Source: Blasia pusilla
Lineage: Eukaryota > Marchantiophyta > Marchantiopsida > Blasiales
Length of the DNA: 64,000 nucleotides
Assembly (NCBI GenBank): GCA_050084515.1
Contig: CM114271.1
Span: 14,198,001-14,262,000 of the forward strand
Direction: 5' to 3'
Both the position numbers and the translations under genes were made by a program. The notes beneath the pieces are model-generated. The model searched no databases and was not told the origin of the DNA. It was given only the letters and a program-made list of their open reading frames with translations. This document shows, piece by piece, positions 57,627-64,000 of this stretch. Numbering within the stretch: position 1 is the stretch's first letter; every line of letters starts with the position of its first letter.

Positions 57627-58866
57627 CTCTAGCAAAATCTAGACCTGCCAAAATCCTATCCATGACCCTCTGAAACTCAACCGGGGCGTTCTTTAACCCG
57701 AATGGTAAGAACCGCCACTGATACAAACAATCCTTCTCGTGAAGGTCGATGCCCCAAAATGTCGTCTTCTACCTGTCCTCCAATTTGATAGGCAGTTGAT
57801 GATATCCGGCTCGTGAATCCAATGAATTGAAGACCCAACCGCATCAAAGATCTCCTAAAGGGTGGGCATGACATACTTATCGGACTTCATCTGCCGATTG
57901 ATAGGTCAGTAATCTCCACACATCCGCCTATCCGTCCAGTTACCATGCACATCCTTCTTGGCGGGCATGACAGTGGCAGATACATACTCTCCATGTGACA
58001 TCTCCACTCCATGTCACCACTCCTACTCCAACCAAGTCATGGCTCCTACTCTCAATTAGATCCCTCTCCATGTCACTATACTTGTTGGGTCGTCGGAAGA
58101 TCGCCCTGTCACTCGATAACTCAATGCGGATCCCTGGACCCTTCAGCATACCTAAATCATGCATACTACATGCAAAACAGCTCTTATAACTCCTAAGGAA
58201 CTGGTGTATCCGATGCCACTCTCTTCCTGTCAACTTAGGGCCCATATCTGGCTCCCAAGTCTCCATTGTGAGTACGGTATGACTCTCCGGCACGGATGTT
58301 GGTGGTTGCTATGGTGCAACCCCGTCTCGGACAATAGAACTCTCATCTCCACGTGTAGTACCCGGAACCACGCTCGATGGTGTAGCTATCATCTCCTCGC
58401 GTACCTGCAAAACATCCCAAGAAGTCCAAGAGTGTCTCTCCCGATCATCCCTGGTATGTCGATCTCCTCGGGTCTTGCCCCCAACCACTGCCTCAACCGT
58501 CTCAGTAGGCATGGGGCTCACCAATGCAAATTTTGTGATGTGATGCATCCTCAAACGACGTTGCTCAGCTACTCCTAAGCTGAAAATCCATGTCAAGCAA
58601 TTGAGGCAGTGGTTGGTTGACCCGCTATAAGCTAACCCGCTACCTCGTCCAGCACTCGATTGGCCCTGACATGACCAACCAGAAATCACCAAGTCTATGG
58701 TCCCTACTCACTCCAAGTCCTACGCCCCCAACAATGAAATGTCCCTCTGTAGGGAACTTTGGTATCCTTGAATGGCGGACATAGACAACAAGTCGGGAAA
58801 ACACACGCGTAACCGTGCCACATGGTGAAGTGAAATGCGCCTTGCAACATCATCAATCTCCACATA
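57627..58866 (-). pseudogene. copy D methyltransferase remnant, linker and RT N-terminus
   Basis: Motif IV reads SGWSCQGQSSAGRGSGLA (Pro changed to Ser before the catalytic Cys) and is joined directly to the motif X end (CLTWIFSLGVAEQRRL), so motifs VI-IX are deleted. The linker keeps the uninterrupted site of copy B's insertion (about 58300). RT reads METWEPDMGPKLTG, MCGDY-like and LPFGLKNAPVEFQRVMDRIL, and stops at LDFA. Confidence 0.75.
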
Positions 58867-59528
58867 GAATCAAGAGATGGTTCCCAAGAGCCATCATTCT
58901 CATGTTGACCTTACGAAACACTCCTTATTCAAGAGTTTGGTATACGTCAGAGCTAGAATGTTAGAGTCTAGATCCTTCATAATGGAAGGTGGTTGTGGCG
59001 TAATGACGTTGTGTATCATCATGAATAGTGTCGGCCATGTGAGCCATTTTTAACTTATTGTACATGAGAAAGATGTGAGTGGGATACTGGAAATTCACTA
59101 TGTGTATGTTGGTGGTCAAATAATCTCATTCTTCCGGGAAATCTTTGTTTCTTGTTCTTTTTTAGTGTCGTGCATGATTTCTTTCTTGGTTCACCATGTT
59201 GCTTCTCCTTATGTTCAATTTACTTACATCACATTGTAGGTCAAGCATTCTATACTTGCTAGAACATTTGCATTCAATTTTTTCTCGGGAATGACATCTA
59301 TCAATTCAAATTGTCTCGATGGAGGCATTAGTAGAGCTATTTTCAGTAGTTGTTGATTTTTTGTTTGGAAGGTTGTGCATTGAAGCATATCCTATAGAAA
59401 ATTGGCAAGATTGTTTCTTTTCCATGAGATTTTTTGATAGCAAGTCTACTTAGGAATAACAATAGAGTGAGGTAGACAATTTTGTGGGTGTGTGGCGTAA
59501 GGTGGTAATTTCATTGAAGGATGAGTAG
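58867..59528 (+). repeat. old diverged A block
   Basis: Plus-strand sequence with gatggttcccaagagccatc, ttctcatgttg, gtgagccatttttaac and tacatgagaaagatg follows the copy E A block but with many changes. No coding sequence. It separates copy D from copy E. Confidence 0.55.
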
Positions 59529-60270
59529 TGTCACATCTGAGTAGCCGATAGGCCGAGATCTATCGTGGATAGGGCGTAGGAGCCAGGGGACTATCTTGAG
59601 TGTAACTTTGTCCCACAGTGTAGGATGAGGTTGAGGATAGGTCCATTGTGTTAGGAACGTCGTTTCTGACGACTTTCATGTTGAGGTCTTTTACAACCGG
59701 GTGACTTGTTGACCAGGTCACCTGCCCTTGGTAACCTGTGCGTGCAGGTTACCAAGGGAAGGGCTATTTTTAGGGGGGACCAACCTATATAAGAGGGGAA
59801 GATGGCTTTCCTAAGCCATCTTTCTCATGTTGGGCCGTTGGACCACCTCCCTTGTATGTGTGTGAGCTAGGACTAGGGTGCTAGCGTCCGGATTCCTTGA
59901 TAGCACAGGGTGGACGAGGCTCGATATGCCGATGTAGATTGAGGAGTGGAGTTTTAGGCCGGGTGTGCCGTTTTTACTACTCGTTATTTTTACATGAGAA
60001 AGATGCTAGGGGGTTGGTGGGAATTCGTTGTTTGCAGGTAGGCAAGCGAGTTTCCTTGGTCGGGAGCCCGTGGAGACGTTGTTTGGCGTCGTGTTGTCAT
60101 CGTGTTTGTCATTTTTCTGTTTGGAAGGCCGTGGGCGGAAGCGCTGTCCGTTTTTCACAGATTTCTTTGGTGCGGGTTGAAGGGGACAACAGCTGAGTAT
60201 AGCGCACGGTGTGCAGCGAGTGGCAGCGAGTGAATCAACGACGAGTGAGTGTCACGTGTCACGAAAGAGA
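59529..60270 (+). repeat. copy E A block and proximal leader
   Basis: It holds a TATA box (CCTATATAAG, about 59783), GGTAACCTG/CAGGTTACC and GATGGCTT/AAGCCATC palindromes, and the AGCGCT leader motif (60139-60144). The A block limit is not fixed because the 3' copy is outside the window. Confidence 0.65.
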
Positions 60271-61888
60271 GAGCTTTGCCTTGCAGCCGCCGGGGGGCTG
60301 TCAAGCAAAGGCGACTTGGTAGCTATTTAGGTTACTTGTAGCGTTTTAGGTCATAGAGCCGTGTTAGGTCACTTGGATCCGCGGGGCTTCTAGGTACAGG
60401 CGTCGGACTTGAGCGTCTAAGGAAGGAAGAGAGAGGGACGGGCCCGCATAGGTCCGCGTGCCCATACAGGATCGCGGCTCCATAGGGTAGCGGGAGCTGA
60501 GGAGCTCCTAACGTCGAGGAAGGAGGGGGTGGAAGGAGTCATTATGACTCCAAAGATGGAGGAAGGGCATGGGTTCGCAGCATAGGGCACCGTGCCCAAG
60601 CGGGTAGAACTCAGAGTCGGCCAAGGAAAACAGGCGCCGGGAGTCAGAACGGAGGGAGCCGGGTAGACAAAACCGGGAGCTCCAAGAACCGTGTGTGCAC
60701 GGCTGAAGGGGTTAAGGGGAGAGGAGCCATTATGGCTCCCCGATGGTAGGAGGTTGGGAGCCAAGGATTGGGGAGTGTGCGCATAAGGATGCGCACGGAC
60801 CAGGGAAAGAGTGGCAGGTCCAAGGAACTGGGGTGGAGTTAAGGTGCATAGGGAACCGTGCAAGGAAGGGCCGCGTAAGGAGGAAGGGAGAGCGGGGAGC
60901 CATGGAGGGCTCGTCCAGGAGTAAAGAGGGAGCCGGGTGGGCTCCAAGTGTAGAGAAGAAGGAGTGAGGGTGCGTCCATAGGGACGCGTGCCTGTAGAGA
61001 GTTAAGGTGAGGGTCGGGCTTTGCTAAGTACGTGGGAGCCGAAGAGTACATAAGGGAAAGGCATGTTATGAGAAGAGCTCCCGTGTACGATGTGTGAGGA
61101 GGTCGCACGCATGGGGACATGATTGTGAGTAGAAGGAAGGAGTCATGATCGAGAAGGAACATAGTAAGGTTGGGACAAAGTAGAACCGAACGTGGTAACA
61201 AGGGTACCCGGTAGGAGTTGGGACAGAGTAAGCGCCAGCTACCAGGTTAGGAGGCGGATGTGGTGGAACTGCTTACGTAGTTAGGAAAGCTGAGTTACGC
61301 CAAGAGTTTGCAACGGGGTGTTGCTGATGGAGTATGAGTATGATGATGCCGATGGGTGGTCTATATCTATTGACGGGAGGTTTGACGTGTGTTCAAGGAG
61401 GGTGTCATGTTACGGAGGTTTCCGTACCACATGGAGGAGTGAGTGTTGACGATGCAGTAGGTTGGTGGGCGTGATCAGGTTACCCATTCGAGTCTCTTTT
61501 CCCGCACTTATCTTGTGTGATTGAGAGTGTTGGGTATCGGGTAGTAGCTGGTGCTAGGTGGGTGCAGTGATGGTGACGAGTGTAGATTCTTTTCATGTGT
61601 AGCATGTTGGTGGATATACGGCGGTTGCTGAGTAGGGGTCACGTGTATGACCCGAGAGAGTGCCGCTAGGTTAGGTGAGTCAGTTGGGAGGCTCATGGTG
61701 AGCCCGAGTGTTGAGTATGCGTGAGGCCGGGTATGTCATCACGGGATTGACGTTAGCATAGGTGAGCTAGTGAGGCGTGTGGGAGACTCTCGGTGAGTCT
61801 GAGTGCTTGAGCGGGTGAGACAGGGTTTGTCATCACGGCGTTCTTCCAAGGTTCGGAAGAACGGGGTAGTGCGAGCAGTGGTAGTGGT
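60271..61888 (+). other. copy E leader with hairpin array
   Basis: Non-coding leader rich in small inverted repeats with about 6-8-nt arms and 4-5-nt loops: 60535-60551, 60723-60739, 60777-60796, 60929-60945 and 60972-60987. The arms differ from one hairpin to the next but each is self-complementary. From about 61330 the leader matches copy A. Confidence 0.6.
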
Positions 61889-63240
61889 GTGTCACAGAGT
61901 GGAGTGAGATACCGAGGGGTTACCAGTGAGGACCTCTCTCGACATCTACCCGTGACTGGATCGTCATCACTAGACACTGGGTCTGGTGACGAGATCACCG
62001 ACAGAGACAGTAGTACTTGGCAGGAGATGGACGACATGGGCCATCGGGGCATGCGTCATTTCTCGGGTGCAGTGGGCACCATCGACTTAGATGACAGCCC
62101 GGAGACTAGATGGAGAGGAGGGCAGTGAGACAGGCGATGTGGCAGAGACCTTTGGTGGTAGAGGGCCACCCATCTCCTCTCACAATCCCATCATATGCCT
62201 CGCGACCACTAGTGGACACATACCCTGGAGCCCAATACATCCTCCAAGCATCGATCTCTACTGAGTATAGTGATCGAAACTCCATGTAGTCATCCATCGG
62301 AGGACCCTCCAAGTGCTGGAACAACCCCTTCCATGCCATGAAAGGATTTAGCCCCACAGTGGAGTTCTTCCGACAGTTGGGGAAGAGCTACTAGGGCGTA
62401 CGCACCGACAAGCTGAAGAGTCTACAGGATTTTCAGCGACGATCGGGTGAGAGTCTGAGAGAGGCCTTCACACGCATGAGGAGGCTGATCATTGCTACAT
62501 TTGGAGTGATCGAGGCGCATCGATACCCCGATTGGTCTGGGTTCGGACCGAGAACTACGAGGAGAGTCCGAGATGCGGTCTTTGATTCACACAAAGCCCA
62601 CATTGAAGGTGGTCTTTGAGTTGTCAGAGCGTATTGAGCTCAACATGAGTGAGGAGCAGGTAGTGACCGCTGGATTTTCTCGAGAGTCGACGGGTCCACA
62701 AGGGGCGGTGACCCCATAGGTGCCACAGCAAGCACCAGTACCACGGGAGCGGGCCAGTGTGCCTAGAGAGCACGGCGGGTACCGTGAGCCTATGAGGCAA
62801 CGACCCGCACCTACATATGTTGCCCAACAGGGACCGATGTGGTCTTGTTGGACGTGTGGAGGGGCCCATAGGCAGAGAGACTGCCCACAGCATGGGAGAG
62901 GACCACTAGCGCCTCCGATTGCGCAGGAGCCATAGAGGATGGCCCCACCACAGCACCAGTGTGACCATTGCCACAGATATGGTCACACTAGGGATATATG
63001 GTTTGACCTTTGCCGAGGGGCACGTCCAGAGGTAGGCCGAGGGCCTGGGGGCGGTCGTCCTGGAGGAGGTCGGGGAGTTCTTCCTGGACGTGGTGGTAGA
63101 GGACTACCACCAGCCAGAGGAGATGGAGCAGGAGCACCAGAGCCGGCACTTCTCTCACGTATCGATCACTTGGAGCAGAGGATTGTTGCCATGACGATGA
63201 TGCATCTTAGGGAAGGCACGGAGCTGCGAGCAGCTAGTGT
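61889..63240 (+). pseudogene. copy E gag with internal inversion
   Basis: The first part (61889-62096) and the later part (62346-63240) match copy A gag. Between them one piece is moved and about 180 bp are inverted, so MAWKGLFQHLEGPPMDDYMEF reads on the minus strand (about 62345-62166). The zinc knuckles CWTCGGAHRQRDC (about 62853) and CDHCHRYGHTRD (about 62960) are present, with the last Cys of the second changed to Trp. A Gly/Arg-rich tail follows. Confidence 0.8.
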
Positions 63241-63540
63241 GACTCAGCTTCTACCTCTTACCCTGACCCGGGTGAGGATCTCGCCAGTATGGGATTTATG
63301 TGTAGTGCAGCCCAGGTTGAGGCAGATGCAGTGGTGACTCGGGGTGCTGCGAGAGGCACCAAGCCATCGAGAGGTGGAGTTGAGATTGACCCACAAGAGG
63401 GGACCGATGGGCGGCAGGCCAGGGTTCCACAGTCGTTCACACTATCGGAGGCACTACACACACCATCGATGGTGCCTCGATGACCAGCGGTGCCTACAGT
63501 TTAGGCACCTACGTCGACGTCACGAGGAGGTGGAGTGACA

Positions 63541-64000
63541 ACTCCTATGCCGGCTCGAGTGGAGTCAGTGTCGACTATAGTGTTGGAGGTGGCCACTAGA
63601 GTGAGTGAGACTCTGCTATTTTCCGCCTTAGAGTTGGCGACGTTGGGAGTTGGACCAGCTGAGGTGTTCTGGTTGGCCGCCACGTTGTGTGAGCGTGGAG
63701 AGATGACTGCTTCTTGTTCAGAGGTAGTTGAGGAGGTGGTGGACTTGTCCTTAGAGCCGGTGCTTGGGACGTTCCCCACAAAGTCATGGCATGCGGCGGC
63801 GGCAAAGTTGGTAGATATGCCAGCTCGACCGGCCATAGAGCGAGCACTGGTGACACCTAGAGTAGTGTTACTGGATAACCGAGCTGGAGTATTTCGCTTG
63901 GTTAGTCCGACGGGGACAGTATACCACCCACAACGCGTCCTACTTGATTCGGGAGCGCAACCCTTGATGTTAGGGAAGGCGGCATGTTTAGCGTTGGGGT
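63541..64000 (+). pseudogene. copy E protease, partial at window end
   Basis: Frame matching copy A up to LLDSGAQPLMLGKAACLALG, with the D-S-G-A active site intact. Truncated by the window, so the rest cannot be judged. Confidence 0.7.

Larger units (their letters stand above)
47779..58866 (-). mobile_element. copy D: methyltransferase-PHD element interrupted by copy J
   Basis: Read on the minus strand, the part at 58866-57627 has methyltransferase fragments, linker and RT up to LDFA. The part at 51013-47779 has the end of RT, RNase H, integrase, PHD finger, polypurine tract, B1, A2 and B2. Copy J (51014-57626) lies between. About 45 RT residues around YIDD are missing at the break. The 5' end (A1, gag, protease) is absent. 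The element ends GCGCACGACA at 47779 inside the leader of copy G. Confidence 0.72.
59529..64000 (+). mobile_element. copy E: 5' half of a methyltransferase-type element, cut by the window end
   Basis: It starts TGTCACATCTGAGTAG and continues through A block, a long leader, gag and the start of the protease. It is very close to copy A throughout (5108-7300 against 61889-64000). The methyltransferase, if present, would lie just beyond the window. Gag carries a local rearrangement. Confidence 0.82.

Noticed and set aside
47779-58866. A CRISPR-like or satellite array suggested by the recurring GCGCACGACA and A/B blocks
   Set aside because: The repeats are few, long and unevenly spaced, and are explained as termini of nested retroelements in a plant genome.
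60417-60947. A 176-codon minus-strand frame in the copy E leader
   Set aside because: Pro/Ser/Leu-rich frame antisense to the hairpin array; not kept in copy G.
1-64000. rRNA or complete tRNA genes
   Set aside because: None was recognised by eye on either strand; the only tRNA-like stretch (about 47030-47110) lacks a clear acceptor stem.

Overview
The window is nuclear DNA of a land plant. Two intron-bearing host genes belong to plant or pan-eukaryotic families, and most of the rest is nested retrotransposon sequence. No codon bias or marker identifies the species. Carriage of a DNMT3-like methyltransferase by the retrotransposons would fit a seedless plant or gymnosperm, which keep DNMT3 genes, but that is inference.

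The dominant content is at least eight copies or fragments of one unusual Ty3/Gypsy-like superfamily. Its order is gag (CCHC knuckles), aspartic protease, C5-cytosine DNA methyltransferase of DNMT3/DNMT1 motif order, reverse transcriptase (YIDD), RNase H, integrase (HHCC and DDE), then a C-terminal PHD finger. Element ends are TGTC...GACA. Several copies carry split direct repeats instead of ordinary LTRs: a block A at the 5' end, then B1, two bases, A2 and B2 at the 3' end. Every copy is broken by stops and frameshifts, and many of the stops are TAG where another copy has Gln.

Layout. 1-3801: unrecognised DNA and a decayed gag-protease of a different Gypsy element (minus). 3802-12494: copy A (plus). 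12495-13953: AT-rich DNA. 13954-32797: copy C (minus), interrupted by copy B (minus, 16691-26520, target duplication gtgg) and by a 1,029-bp insertion (26854-27882, target duplication gttca). 32798-34408: old repeat fragments. 34409-36386: seven-exon DUF7795-family gene (plus). 36387-43154: intergenic DNA with an inverted duplication, a decayed copy H and a minisatellite. 43155-45179: three-exon WD40 gene of the MAK11/PAK1IP1 family (minus). 45834-47778: copy G 5' fragment (plus). 47779-58866: copy D (minus) containing copy J (minus), which contains fragment K. 58867-59528: old LTR fragment. 59529-64000: copy E (plus), cut by the window end.

How the parts may work together (inference): the methyltransferase and the PHD reader would let the element write cytosine methylation and read histone state at or after integration. 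The host genes sit in a relative gap between element clusters at about 34-45 kb.
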